From: Gallionella sp.
GTDB lineage: Bacteria > Pseudomonadota > Gammaproteobacteria > Burkholderiales > Gallionellaceae
Length of the DNA stretch: 42,624 nucleotides
Assembly (NCBI GenBank): GCA_030700315.1
Contig: JAUYJO010000011.1
Coordinates: 1 to 42,624 of the forward strand
Direction of reading: 5' to 3'
Shown here: piece after piece, positions 34,001 to 41,306 of the stretch
Position numbering within the stretch: the first letter of the stretch is position 1
Layout: every line of letters begins with the position of its first letter
Position numbers and translations under genes: made by a program
Notes under the pieces: model-generated
The model's input: the letters and a program-made list of their open reading frames with translations, nothing else
Told to the model about the DNA's origin: nothing
Database searches by the model: none

Positions 34001-36737
34001 TCGTGTCATAGGTGTACCACCCCATGTGAACCATCGAATCCTGCTGGGTGATATTCAACCCCCAGCCGGATTCATTCTGGTTCCACCATAGACCGGTTAA
34101 TCCGGTTAATAAGGTGGGCGGTAAAGAAGCGACCGTTTGGCAAGCCAGCCAGTTGCCCGCAGCTACGCCACCATACGCGACATCAGTCTCTTGCGCCGCA
34201 ACCCAAGCAGCGTCGATGGCAGAATTTCCGCTGGTAACTAAACTATTTCTGCATAGGTTGCTGCCGGCAGCAAGCAGTGAAGTTGGCGCAGCGGGAACTG
34301 GCCCGCTCAACTGGTTGCCGGTGACCCAAATTTTTTGTAAAGCCGTCAGCCCGTTCAGCGAAGGGATTGAGCCGGTCAACTGGTTACCTTGGACCCAAAA
34401 ATATTGCAAAGCCGTCAGCCCGCTCAAGGAGGGGATCGTGCCGGTCAACTTGTTGTTATAGGCAAAAAAATATGTCAAGGCCGACAGTCCGCTCAGCGAG
34501 GGGATGGAGCCTGACAACTGGTTACCGCCGACCCAAAAATCTTGCAAAGCCGTCAGTCCGCTGAGCGTAGGCAAGGTGCCGACAAGATTGTTGGATTGGA
34601 GATCGATACTGGTAACATGGCTCTGCGTACCATCGCACGAGACACCATACCAAGTGCATTCCGTCCCCGCTGCTCCGTTCCAGTTGGTTTTGTTCGTCCA
34701 ACCTGCGCCATTGGTCGAGGCGTAAAGATTGAGCAGCACCTGGCGTTCAGTGGCGGGAATGCCAGTTCCTGTGCCTGTCGGTGCCCCTGTCTGGCAAGCC
34801 AGCCAGTTGCCCGCAGCTACGCCACCCTGCGTGACATCAGTTTTTTGCGCCGCAACCCAGGCAGCATCGATGGCAGAATTTCCGCTGGTAACCAGACTAT
34901 TGCCGCATAGGTTGCTATTCCACAGTGAGCTTGGCGCAGCGGGAACCGGCCCGGTCAACTGGTTACTGTTGACACTAAAATAGCTCAAAGCCGTCAGTCC
35001 GCTGAGCGAGGGGATCGATCCGGTCAACTGGTTATTGCCGGCCTGAAAGGAATACAAATTTGTCAGTCCGCTCAGCGAGGGGATCGATCCGGTCAACTGG
35101 TTATCCATGACAACAAATGCTTGCAAAGACATCAGCCCGCTGAGCGAGGGGATCGAGCCCGTCAACTTGTTACCCTGAACTTGAAATAATTGCAAAGCAG
35201 TCAGCCCGCTGAGCGATGGCAAGGTGCCAACAAGGTTGTTCGCGTAAACCGCAAAAGCGGTAACATGGCTCTGCGCGGCATCGCACGTAACACCATACCA
35301 AGTGCATTCCGTCCCCGGCGCGCCGTTCCAGTTGGTTTTGATCGCCCAACCTGCGCCATTAGTCGATGAGTAAAGATCGAGCAGCACCTGACGTTCGGAA
35401 GCGGGAACCCATATTGTTACAGTGGCACTGGCGGTATTGCCCGATCCGCTGCTGTTGCTACCCTTCACAGTATAGGTGGTGGTCGCCGCAGGCGTGACGG
35501 TGCAGCTCGCCGCGCTCGTACCGGCGCAGCTGCCACCAGTCCAGACATAAGAAGTCGCCGCCGGGCTGCAACTGGCCGTCAGGGTTGATGAGCCGCCTGC
35601 GGCAATCGTGGCCGGGGTTGCGGTCAAGGTGCATGCTGGCATCGCTGCAGTGCCACAATTGCCGCTCACGGACCCGCTGCCATCCAGCTTGAATCCCACT
35701 GTGGCCGAGCACCCCGCTTTAATGGCAATCAGGGGCGATCCGATGCCCAGCGTCAGCGGTGCCATCGCCACCCCGCCCACATAAAGCGGGGCCTGGAAGG
35801 AATAATCGCTTGAGGATGTTGCATAGGGGCCTACTCTCGATAGGCCACCAGTAACGCCGAACCGAACCGCTTCCGCGTGCAAAGTGTAGTTGCCTGCCGG
35901 TAACAACAAGTTGAAGTAACCGGTATTCTGCATCAGGTAATCGGACACGATGCTGAACACTTGGTGGCTGGATATTTCCTCGACCCAGAGGTTGGCGCCG
36001 CGAATCGGCGTGGTGCCATCCGCCAGCGTAAAGGTGCCGCTCAACTGACCATACACGCTGTTCAGGCTGGTATCGGGATAAAGTGCGCTGACCGCCGCTA
36101 TGTCGTCTTCATGCAGAGAAAGGGTGTCCCGATTAATAGCACCGGCGTACATCAGCGGATAATTGGTGCTCAAGCCTTGGGTGTTATCGAGCTGGGTGTG
36201 ATCCAGACCGATGAGGTGACCGGCTTCGTGGGCCAAAGCTTGTTTCAAAAAGATATCGTCTGTCGGGGAATGCCCGTTGATGATGGCATACCCCTCGGCA
36301 TATTCACAACTGGTGGGATTCCAGGAGCCGCCAAACCCCAAGTAGTGATCTTTCGCACCGGTACCAAACAACATGTCAATTATCGAACCATCGCTATCGT
36401 AAATTACCGGATTCAGGCCATCGCTATAACTACCGCTACCAATATAGGTGGAATAGTTGGCGGTCGTCACGTCAACGGGTAAATCGCTGCCGCGCGCCAA
36501 CGTTACGGTGGCAGTCGTGACATTGGTCCACAAGGAAGCCGCTTCGGTCAGCAGCGCGTCCGCCTGCGCCTTGCTGCGCGTGCCGAGATTGCCCTGATCA
36601 TAATTTAGCGTGATGGTGCCCGCGCCGGGATATTTAACCGGTACCCCGTTGCAAACAGTGAGTGGTCCGCCCGCATGAGCGGGTGCGGCAATCCATAACA
36701 GCAGACCGAGGCTATATTTCAGCAGGTCGCGCTTCAT
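31086..36737 (-). CDS. Giant secreted mosaic protein: matrixin-like metalloprotease with Ig-like, leucine-rich, BACON-like and DUF4214-like parts
   Basis: The protein has 1883 residues. A signal peptide (MKRDLLKYSLGLLLWIAAPAHA) is followed by a matrixin-like domain with zinc-site HEAGHLIGLDH (residues 170-180). Then come an Ig/PKD-like repeat (about 370-440), two plant-type leucine-rich blocks (about 446-650 and 660-870; repeated LTGSIPSLSGLTAL units after an NGAGW/ECTWYGV cap), two ESGWGLNITQQ-type repeats (about 880-1110), a second Ig-like copy (about 1125-1198), an InlB-like GWSGDC repeat (about 1203-1283), another Ig-like part, a BACON-like SASSTCAWTATSNASWLTV domain (about 1570-1640) and a DUF4214-like end (about 1710-1820). 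It may be an exported protease or adhesin. No matching secretion genes are nearby. Its start overlaps the stop of the 219-residue gene upstream (ATGA). Confidence 0.88.
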   Translation of the reverse strand: MKRDLLKYSLGLLLWIAAPAHAGGPLTVCNGVPVKYPGAGTITLNYDQGNLGTRSKAQADALLTEAASLWTNVTTATVTLARGSDLPVDVTTANYSTYIGSGSYSDGLNPVIYDSDGSIIDMLFGTGAKDHYLGFGGSWNPTSCEYAEGYAIINGHSPTDDIFLKQALAHEAGHLIGLDHTQLDNTQGLSTNYPLMYAGAINRDTLSLHEDDIAAVSALYPDTSLNSVYGQLSGTFTLADGTTPIRGANLWVEEISSHQVFSIVSDYLMQNTGYFNLLLPAGNYTLHAEAVRFGVTGGLSRVGPYATSSSDYSFQAPLYVGGVAMAPLTLGIGSPLIAIKAGCSATVGFKLDGSGSVSGNCGTAAMPACTLTATPATIAAGGSSTLTASCSPAATSYVWTGGSCAGTSAASCTVTPAATTTYTVKGSNSSGSGNTASATVTIWVPASERQVLLDLYSSTNGAGWAIKTNWNGAPGTECTWYGVTCDAAQSHVTAFAVYANNLVGTLPSLSGLTALQLFQVQGNKLTGSIPSLSGLMSLQAFVVMDNQLTGSIPSLSGLTNLYSFQAGNNQLTGSIPSLSGLTALSYFSVNSNQLTGPVPAAPSSLWNSNLCGNSLVTSGNSAIDAAWVAAQKTDVTQGGVAAGNWLACQTGAPTGTGTGIPATERQVLLNLYASTNGAGWTNKTNWNGAAGTECTWYGVSCDGTQSHVTSIDLQSNNLVGTLPTLSGLTALQDFWVGGNQLSGSIPSLSGLSALTYFFAYNNKLTGTIPSLSGLTALQYFWVQGNQLTGSIPSLNGLTALQKIWVTGNQLSGPVPAAPTSLLAAGSNLCRNSLVTSGNSAIDAAWVAAQETDVAYGGVAAGNWLACQTVASLPPTLLTGLTGLWWNQNESGWGLNITQQDSMVHMGWYTYDTTGKQTWFVMPSCPVVGSGCTGDIYKVVGGKTPTEAWAALDFTQALSTAGSGTLTFSDSNTGTFNYTLNGVSGSKSIVRQVFATGSSQPAIDYSAPWGNSNESGWWVSLTQQNEMIFALLYTYDTSGNPVWYVASSCPIFGNGCSGDLYQVTGGTAPTSIWNPNLAVTSVGTVSFFFSDNSAGAMSYTINGVTGSKAISRIFGSATSVSSVTPVCTLSASPASVSAGGSSTLTASCTPAATSYSWSGGICSSTSATCAVTPTVTNTYTVTGNNAAGAGNGVSAAVTVVPLPVLNIAKSGTGTGTVTSNPSGITCGSDCSESYAAGTTVTLAATPATGSYFAGWSGDCSGIGSCVVTMDAARNVTATFKTEPFVATTTSIITATSATVSTQIAFNPSDVGKEGAVYITGWVPVSGLGALGIATASLSPGLLVTTTRDNPYLGGKVSSRQVELRTLLATSEPNDFVLVQLTPTGWELVTDGQLIPYASGVLGDQLAAQNILNNTDTTSLQGAEFYVGYGTSTEGVTSAEEMVEAERIHLVATIPCDTGSSCMAESESPVLFPATDQTIDTFVFSSATLAVGDAATVSATATSGLAVSFTSATPGICTVSGSTVTGVAAGTCTLAADQAGDGSYNAAPQVTQSVTVIQAGASCSTSISPASSYVSSSSGTGDITVTASSTCAWTATSNASWLTVTSGSSGNGNGSVVYAVAANTDTAARTGTLTIGGQAFTVTQAGATPTFTGARSEYQITQSGDSYTVTDLVAGRDGTRTVTSADHLTFSDMTVNLTVQAKAASIAAADLQRLQELYVAFFNRVPAADGLAYWIDQFNTGSTISQIADSFYAAGVANSSLTGFSSTMSNGDFVHVVYRNVLGRPEGAGASGLAYWSGELDSMRETRGSLVASILNSAHSFKGDDTYGWVADLLDNKIAVANQFSVTLGLTYNTPQASISNGMAIAAAVTSSSTAAALALIGVVQ

Positions 36738-37393
36738 TTTGCGCCCCCAGTCTGTTGCCGCACGATCTGCTTGAAGTCGTCCAGGCCAAAATGTTTGAGT
36801 TCTTCCGGAGCTTGCTGAATTTTATTCTGTGCGCCTTGCGGCAGCGACTTTGCCGAATAAGGGCGCAGCATTTCCTTGAAGTCCCGGCCATTGGAAAGCT
36901 CGGCACCGTTGGCACCCTGGCGAACGGTGAACTGCCCTTGAGACAGGCCCACCGGGCTAGAAAACCCGGCGCTGGAGACCCCGTAGAGGAACACCACGTA
37001 ATCGCCCCCCACGGCGAAGGTAGTGCCGCCCTCCACCCGGTAGTTAATTTTTTCGGTTTGCCCGCCGAGCTGCTTGATGGTATGGGTGGACCCCACCGTA
37101 CCCTTGAGCACATCGGTTACGGTGAAGGTGGTGTAGGTGACCACAAAGCCGGTCTGCGGCTCCAGTTCGGTCCGGTTAGCCGTGCAGGTGCCCTGAAATG
37201 CCACTGCGGCACTGGCCACCAGCTCATCGAGATACAGGGGTAGAACCGTAGAAGCCTGGGCGGAAGCGGCAAGCATCGCCCAAGCCAATGCGATGTGAAC
37301 AGATTTGCGGAATATCGCCTGCAACCTTAATGTTGTCGCGGCGACCAAGCCGCGCACCCTGTCGCCAAACAGCCCATCGAATTGCTTATTCAT
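36734..37393 (-). CDS. Exported protein of unknown function, cotranscribed with the giant matrixin-like protein
   Basis: This 219-residue protein has a hydrophobic segment ending ALAWAMLAASAQAS near residue 48, a signal peptide with an unusually long N-terminal region. The mature part (STVLPLYLDELVASAAVAFQG; TYTTFTVTDVLKG; YVVFLYG) reads as a compact strand-rich domain. I do not recognise a named family. A good AAGGGAG ribosome site lies 8 bases before the ATG at 37393, which supports this start despite the long lead. Tight coupling to the protease gene suggests a chaperone, inhibitor or surface partner; that is inference. Confidence 0.75.
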   Translation of the reverse strand: MNKQFDGLFGDRVRGLVAATTLRLQAIFRKSVHIALAWAMLAASAQASTVLPLYLDELVASAAVAFQGTCTANRTELEPQTGFVVTYTTFTVTDVLKGTVGSTHTIKQLGGQTEKINYRVEGGTTFAVGGDYVVFLYGVSSAGFSSPVGLSQGQFTVRQGANGAELSNGRDFKEMLRPYSAKSLPQGAQNKIQQAPEELKHFGLDDFKQIVRQQTGGAK

Positions 37394-37448
37394 CCCACTC
37401 TCCCTTGAAAAAATGTTGATTTATTTTGAAACCCCCAACGCGCGAAGG

Positions 37449-37499
37449 GTAACAACAAATAGTTACTGTTGCAAACCGTTTGTTTCTATATAGTTACTG
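37449..37499. promoter_or_regulatory. Possible operator region between divergent genes
   Basis: The 10-mer ATAGTTACTG occurs twice (37459-37468 and 37490-37499), 31 bp apart, or about three helical turns. The first also forms an inverted repeat GTAAC (37449-37453) with GTTAC (37462-37466). It lies between the secreted-protein operon and the divergent HTH regulator, where an autoregulatory site would be expected. No binding evidence exists beyond the sequence pattern. Confidence 0.35.
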
Positions 37500-37522
37500 C
37501 CAAGCTTGGTAATTTCCCGCCT

Positions 37523-37972
37523 ATGGAAACGACCAGCGAACAACACCGAATCGCCTTCAGTAAACGACTCGCCCAAGAGCTGAAGCGTATCGGGCAGCCG
37601 ATTGGCAGCCCGACACAGATTGCGCGCACCTTCAATAAAAATTATTCCGGCCAGCCGGTCACGGCGCAAACGGTCAGAAAATGGTTACTCTCGGAGGGGA
37701 TGCCGACGCAACCGAAGTTACTGGCGCTCGCGGCTTGGCTGGGGGTGTCGGCGCAGTGGTTGCGCTACGGTTCGGGGGAAAAGCTGGAATCTGCCGCGCC
37801 GCTGTCTGCGCAGCAGACCGGTTTGCTGGTGTTGGGAAAAGAGTACGCCGGGTTGGCGCAATACGCCGGGATTGTCCCGTTGCTGGACAAGCTGGTGCGG
37901 CTCGCGCCCCGAGACATCCGCATCGTCGAGGGGATAGTTCAACTGATGTCTTCTGAAAATAACGTGAAGTAG
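37523..37972 (+). CDS. HTH DNA-binding regulator (XRE/phage repressor-like)
   Basis: This 149-residue protein has an N-terminal helix-turn-helix domain (about residues 10-75): FSKRLAQELKRIG, SPTQIARTFN, TAQTVRKWL, PKLLALAAWLGVSAQWLRYG, a pattern typical of small repressor-like proteins. The C-terminal half is helical and of unknown use, perhaps dimerisation. The start METTSEQHRI at 37523 is chosen because the extra 18 codons upstream hold no HTH residues and overlap the candidate operator. It is transcribed divergently from the secreted protein operon and may control it or itself. Confidence 0.8.
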   Translation: METTSEQHRIAFSKRLAQELKRIGQPIGSPTQIARTFNKNYSGQPVTAQTVRKWLLSEGMPTQPKLLALAAWLGVSAQWLRYGSGEKLESAAPLSAQQTGLLVLGKEYAGLAQYAGIVPLLDKLVRLAPRDIRIVEGIVQLMSSENNVK

Positions 37973-38531
37973 GACGCGTCCCTCGCCCTTCTTGTTTTAG
38001 GTAGCCGGAAGTTACAAAGATAACATTATCAAAAGCCGAGCGAACTGCAACAATCGGGGTCAGACCACGGTTTCCGCGCGAGAAGCCGCACTGAGTCCGC
38101 TTGGGGTATTCATGCTCTAACCATTGGGAAAGGCTGGTGCCAAGAGGGCGCAAAAATCGTGTCATGGCTGATGCACCGTGGAGCAGGAAAAAGGGGCGCG
38201 AGACAACCTGCCCGGCTGGGCATCGCCTTGAATGGTGTTGGAACGGGGTGCTGCGGGAGGATATGACACCCGTTGCGGGCATCACCGCCGCTGTAAGCCG
38301 CTGAAGCGGCAACATCGGCGCGACGGCAACGCCGCACAAGCGCGATACGGCGCGCGCCACGGGCTTCATCGCCCGGACGCGGAAAGAGCTACAGGCTTGG
38401 CTTGGCTTGGCAGAATATTATTGCATCGCAGCATCGGCATCCACCCCTAATTATTTTTGTTTGTTATTTGGTTCGTTGCTGCTATTTGCCAATTCACTGC
38501 GTTGTCTGGGACTGGATTCGGCTAAATGCTT
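37973..38531. other. Gene-free stretch between regulator and BrnTA-like pair
   Basis: No convincing gene. Short frames on both strands (for example a minus-strand frame reading QWLEHEYPKRTQCGFSR) match no family I recognise. The right part holds the first copy of repeat C (38404-38478). The segment GGGGTCAGACCACGG near 38055 resembles sequence often found near small transposase remnants, but no transposase frame is present. Confidence 0.45.
38404..38478. repeat. Repeat C, copy 1
   Basis: It starts GGCTTGGCAGAATATTATTG and ends TTATTTGGTTCGTTG. The left half recurs at about 40454-40503 and the right half at 41307-41362. It lies just downstream of the BrnTA-like pair. Confidence 0.65.
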
Positions 38532-38774
38532 TTACATCGTCTTTATGTGAAGTTGCCGCTGGTGTCGTATAACCGGAGCAAGCGCCCTCAAAGCTTCGGC
38601 AACAGTTGCAGCATCCGGGAAGACATCCAAAATATCGGGTGGTATCACCACCACATTAGTTCCTTCTGCATAGCGCTTCGCCGTTACACCTCGCACTGCC
38701 TTTGAAAAATCATATTCTGGCTGCAATGTGTCACGATTATTGGCTCTGGCACTTTGTGGTTTATTCTTGTTCAT
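38532..38774 (-). CDS. BrnA-like antitoxin
   Basis: This 80-residue protein (MNKNKPQSARANNRDTLQPEYDFSKAVRG...) has the typical small-antitoxin opening EYDFSKAVRGVTAKRYAEG with a VVVIPPDILDVFPDAATVAEALRAL C-terminal half. It overlaps the toxin gene end by 14 bp, the toxin-first order typical of BrnT-BrnA. It should neutralise BrnT and repress the operon. The N-terminal start is chosen by this overlap; a longer frame upstream lacks support. The C-terminus is unlike canonical BrnA, so it may be another antitoxin family paired with BrnT. Confidence 0.78.
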   Translation of the reverse strand: MNKNKPQSARANNRDTLQPEYDFSKAVRGVTAKRYAEGTNVVVIPPDILDVFPDAATVAEALRALAPVIRHQRQLHIKTM

Positions 38775-39039
38775 ATTGCTTCCTTTCGTGTCGAGCAGCA
38801 AGACGGGCGGATATGATACGGGTACGTGGAGGACGCTCAGCAAAAGAGACTACAAGAAGTCGGTGCTGCACTGAAAGCCCCATGACCAGAAAACGCTGTT
38901 CATCTTCAGAATGTTTTGGATCATCCATGAGCAACGAAAGCGGATCACAAAAGGCAGTTGTAGCTTCATCGAACGATACTCCATGCTTTTTCAGGTTTGA
39001 TGCCGCTTTCCGCGAATCCCACTCAAATATATAGCCCAT
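38761..39039 (-). CDS. brnT: BrnT-like ribonuclease toxin
   Basis: This 92-residue protein has the BrnT pattern: FEWDSRKAASNLKKHGVSFDEATTAFCDP near the N-terminus, then EDEQRFLVMGLSVQHRLLVVSF, then RIISARLAARHERKQYEQ. BrnT is a RelE-fold ribonuclease that stops growth when its antitoxin is absent; the conserved WD..K...N..KH...F, RII(S)AR and R/E residues are all visible. A GGAG site lies 8-11 bases before the ATG. The gene is upstream of and overlaps the antitoxin. Confidence 0.9.
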   Translation of the reverse strand: MGYIFEWDSRKAASNLKKHGVSFDEATTAFCDPLSLLMDDPKHSEDEQRFLVMGLSVQHRLLVVSFAERPPRTRIISARLAARHERKQYEQE

Positions 39040-39142
39040 TTAATACTCCAGCATTGTGAGTGCTATGGTTATACCAAAAATTGGGCACATATACGATCAA
39101 TTGGAAACCGCGGCTTTTACTGCTTTCTGGTTTTAAATGAAT

Positions 39143-39283
39143 GAGGCGGCTCCCACAAATTCTGTTTTCGTCATCCCGACGCCGAACGCACCCTACTCCT
39201 AAAAAAGCCAAATCGCCACATAAAAAACGGCCTATATATTTTTTCTCGTTGACATGGCATGAATTTTGTGGCTGGCATTTTTA
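39143..39283. repeat. Repeat A, copy 1
   Basis: It begins GAGGCGGCTCCCACAAATTCTG and ends in GAATTTTGTGGCTGGCATTT, giving imperfect reversed ends (CCACAAATTCTG against GAATTTTGTGG). A diverged copy lies at 41389-41524 with the same ends and shared blocks (AAGCCAAATNG..., TTGACATGGCRYG). Confidence 0.65.
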
Positions 39284-39346
39284 CGCCAGAAAGGGCAAAA
39301 GGGGCCAGGTTCAAATTGTTTTTTGGCCAATGAAAAATAAATCGAA

Positions 39347-39394
39347 AACAACCAAAAGTACCGGAGCCGATTTCCTTCCGCAACCCGACTGCTT
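39347..39394. repeat. Repeat B, copy 1
   Basis: A 48-base block beginning AACAACCAAAAGTACCGGAG and ending CAACCCGACTGCTT. By eye it is identical to 41864-41911 and nearly identical to 40411-40453. Confidence 0.8.
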
Positions 39395-39545
39395 TGGCTT
39401 GGCAACATGATGTCGCTCTCCCTGATTATTGGTATTGTTTTTCCAAGTGCGCTTACGCCACGAGGTGCTGCGCTGTCTTTTTTATATTCTTGTGCGGCTT
39501 GTTCTTGTGGGCGGGGTGTTTAGCCGTTGCGCTTTAACTGTACGC

Positions 39546-39833
39546 TTATTTCTCGCTACCTTTTACAACCGTCGTAAAGTCAGACCACTGCTCGATTCGG
39601 AACGCCCGGATGTCTTTCACCGATTTAGGGAACCACGTTTTCGAACGTAGCGCTTGCACGGCAAGGAACAAATTCGCCATATCCTCGTTGTCCGTCACAT
39701 AAAGGCTACCTTGCACACGACGGAAACCATGTTCGTTGAGAACAGAGCCGATGTCTGCGTAGGCTTGAGATACGCCTTTTGGGTGATGCTGCTCCGTGTC
39801 AGCCACGACCAAATCAAATGCAACCGCGTACAT
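39546..39833 (-). CDS. VapD-like ribonuclease toxin
   Basis: This 95-residue protein has the VapD/Cas2-like shape: a first strand MYAVAFDLVVAD, helix AYADIGSVLNEHG, strand FRRVQGSLYVTDN, helix MANLFLAVQALRSKTWFPKSVKDIRAFRIEQWSDF. VapD proteins are small endoribonucleases related in fold to Cas2. The upstream gene stop overlaps its start codon by one base (TGATG), showing a coupled toxin-antitoxin pair. No Cas gene or CRISPR is nearby, so Cas2 proper is unlikely. Confidence 0.85.
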   Translation of the reverse strand: MYAVAFDLVVADTEQHHPKGVSQAYADIGSVLNEHGFRRVQGSLYVTDNEDMANLFLAVQALRSKTWFPKSVKDIRAFRIEQWSDFTTVVKGSEK

Positions 39834-40036
39834 CAGCGCCCCTCTGGATCATCGAGCAGGTGTGTGTACCTGTACTCAGTTTCTTCGCCAGTTTCGACCA
39901 TTTTGATGCACACCATCCAGTCGCCATCATCCAACTGGCGAAGTAGTTGACCAACTTCGTATTTCGGACCAAAAGCACCAAAGCTTTTGATTTTACCCAC
40001 TGCCACAGTCGGTGGCGAATTCAGGATTGTTTGCAT
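39833..40036 (-). CDS. VapX/DUF5397-like antitoxin for VapD
   Basis: This 67-residue protein reads MQTILNSPPTVAVGKIKSFG, then FGPKYEVGQLLRQLDDGDWMVCIKMVETGEETEYRYTHLLDDPEG. The pattern matches the small protein encoded before vapD (VapX, DUF5397-type as I recall). It has an excellent AGGAG site 9-13 bases upstream of the ATG at 40036, which is why I reject an upstream in-frame start. Confidence 0.8.
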   Translation of the reverse strand: MQTILNSPPTVAVGKIKSFGAFGPKYEVGQLLRQLDDGDWMVCIKMVETGEETEYRYTHLLDDPEGR

Positions 40037-40143
40037 GTCACCTCTCCTAACAATAGCCGAACAATGTGCGCAATGCGCCATGATAATGGCTTACATTCTA
40101 TCACTTTCGGCCTTTCACGCTCCGCAAAAAACAAAACGAATGG

Positions 40144-40203
40144 TAGCTGAGAAAGAGAATTGGCGAACTCTACCAGCACCAAATCCGTCGTTACAAAGGA
40201 ACC
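40144..40203 (-). pseudogene. Possible PIN-domain fragment
   Basis: The residues SFVTTDLVLVEFANSLS match the VTTD-x-VL-x-E segment conserved in PIN toxins, including the acidic residue of the active site. Nothing on either side matches the rest of a PIN domain, so it looks like a remnant. The evidence is weak because the block is short. Confidence 0.35.
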
Positions 40204-40410
40204 TGTGTAGGTTGCCGCCACACCAAGCGCCGCCTCGTTATGCGAATCTTTCTTTCTGATAGCCGCACATTAGGAAAGCTCGAAGCTTTGGGCTTTGTGC
40301 GGCTGCGTCAAGGCACGGACAGGTCAAAGATACCAGAAATCGCTATTCATCGACTGACGGTGGATATGGATATCTGTGCGCAGCAAGATAGAGTTGCGGT
40401 TGCCTGAAGA

Positions 40411-40453
40411 ACCAACCAAAAGTACCGGAGTCGATTTCCTTCCACAACCCGAC
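40411..40453. repeat. Repeat B, copy 2 (diverged)
   Basis: ACCAACCAAAAGTACCGGAG, with G-to-A and similar changes relative to the other two copies (CCACAACCCGACG for CCGCAACCCGACT). It is followed directly by a copy of repeat C. Confidence 0.75.
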
Positions 40454-40503
40454 GGCTCGGCTCGGCAGAATATTATTGCATCGCAACATCGACATCCCCT
40501 TTA
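40454..40503. repeat. Repeat C, copy 2 (left half)
   Basis: It contains GGCAGAATATTATTGCATCGC, the same block as in 38404-38478, then diverges after CATCCCCTTT. It follows repeat B directly, so B and C can be joined in one unit. Confidence 0.65.
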
Positions 40504-40510
40504 CTTTCGA

Positions 40511-41152
40511 TCATTGTTTCCGAGCTTGCCCAACAAGCTTTCCCGCCAGAAGCTTCTTTGTCGCTTTGGGCTTGGCGGGTTTTTCTTCTGGTATCACAAA
40601 TCCGATAGGCCGCTTGTGCTGCGGTTCCGGTGGCGCCATCAACTCGCGGATTGCATCGAACACTTGTTTGAGTTGGGCGCGCGTGTTTCGCGCAAGGGTG
40701 TCGTGCCGCAAAGATTGCGCCTCGGTTTTCTGTTCCAGATCGTCCAGCCGCTTGGCCAGTTCTTTATTGGTGAACAGCACTTCGCGCAACTGCACGAATG
40801 CCCGCACGACGTAGACGGATACCTCCACGGCGCGTGTGCTATTGAGGACAGAGGCTGCCATAATTGCGCCATGCTCGGTAAACACGAAAGGCGAAAAACG
40901 CGGGTCGCGGTGCTTCTGTGAACCGGTCGCAAATTGCGACTGGTTCAGCGCTTCGACTTCCCACGCCGTTAAGCGGAACATGAAATCCTCCGGAAACCGA
41001 TCCGTATTGCGCTTCACCTGCTCATTGAGCCGCTTGGTTTCCACGCCATAGAGCGCCGCCAAATCGGCATCCAACAAAACCTTTTGCCCGCGCAACAGCA
41101 AAATGCGCTGGGTAATAGTTTCGAGTGGCAGCAGACTGGAGGTGCGGTTCAT
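40511..41152 (-). CDS. ORF6N-domain protein
   Basis: This 213-residue protein has an N-terminal ORF6N domain (about residues 5-95): ITQRILLLRGQKVLLDADLAALYGVETKRLNEQVKRN..RFPEDFMFRLT, FTEHGAIMAASVLNSTRAVEVSVYVVRAFVQLREVL. The C-terminal part has a coiled-coil-like region (RLDDLEQKTEAQSLRHDTLARNTRAQLKQVFDAI) and a basic tail. ORF6N occurs in phage, plasmid and TA-adjacent proteins with putative DNA-binding roles. It is intact. I see no good ribosome site before this start. Confidence 0.87.
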   Translation of the reverse strand: MNRTSSLLPLETITQRILLLRGQKVLLDADLAALYGVETKRLNEQVKRNTDRFPEDFMFRLTAWEVEALNQSQFATGSQKHRDPRFSPFVFTEHGAIMAASVLNSTRAVEVSVYVVRAFVQLREVLFTNKELAKRLDDLEQKTEAQSLRHDTLARNTRAQLKQVFDAIRELMAPPEPQHKRPIGFVIPEEKPAKPKATKKLLAGKLVGQARKQ

Positions 41153-41306
41153 GATGCTGGAAATGGCAATCTATTGGGGTTGAAGCAGGGTTAGAAGGAT
41201 GGTGAAGCGTCGGCACACAAGAGCGCAGACGCGGATTGCACCCGGCGCGACAAGCCGCCAACTCCCGCACGGTATAAGCAGCCCGACAGAATTTTGATTT
41301 TGTTAA

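Larger units (their letters stand above)
39040..39545. other. Gene-free spacer between BrnT and VapD genes
   Basis: Apart from repeats A (39143-39283) and B (39347-39394) nothing is recognised. The short frames present here are made mostly of repeat sequence and resemble no family. Confidence 0.5.
40037..40510. other. Spacer holding a PIN-like fragment and repeats B/C
   Basis: No intact gene. A minus-strand frame (40221 downward) contains SFVTTDLVLVEFANSLSQLP at about 40144-40203, which looks like a central strip of a PIN-domain toxin with no continuation. Repeats B (40411-40453) and C (40454-40503) fill the right end. Confidence 0.4.

Noticed and set aside
37973-38400. Remnant transposase gene next to GGGGTCAGACCACGG
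   Set aside because: No frame on either strand gives a recognisable transposase segment.
39546-39833. Cas2 of a CRISPR system
   Set aside because: Fold resemblance only; no cas1, no repeat-spacer array, and the coupled VapX-like partner indicates VapD.
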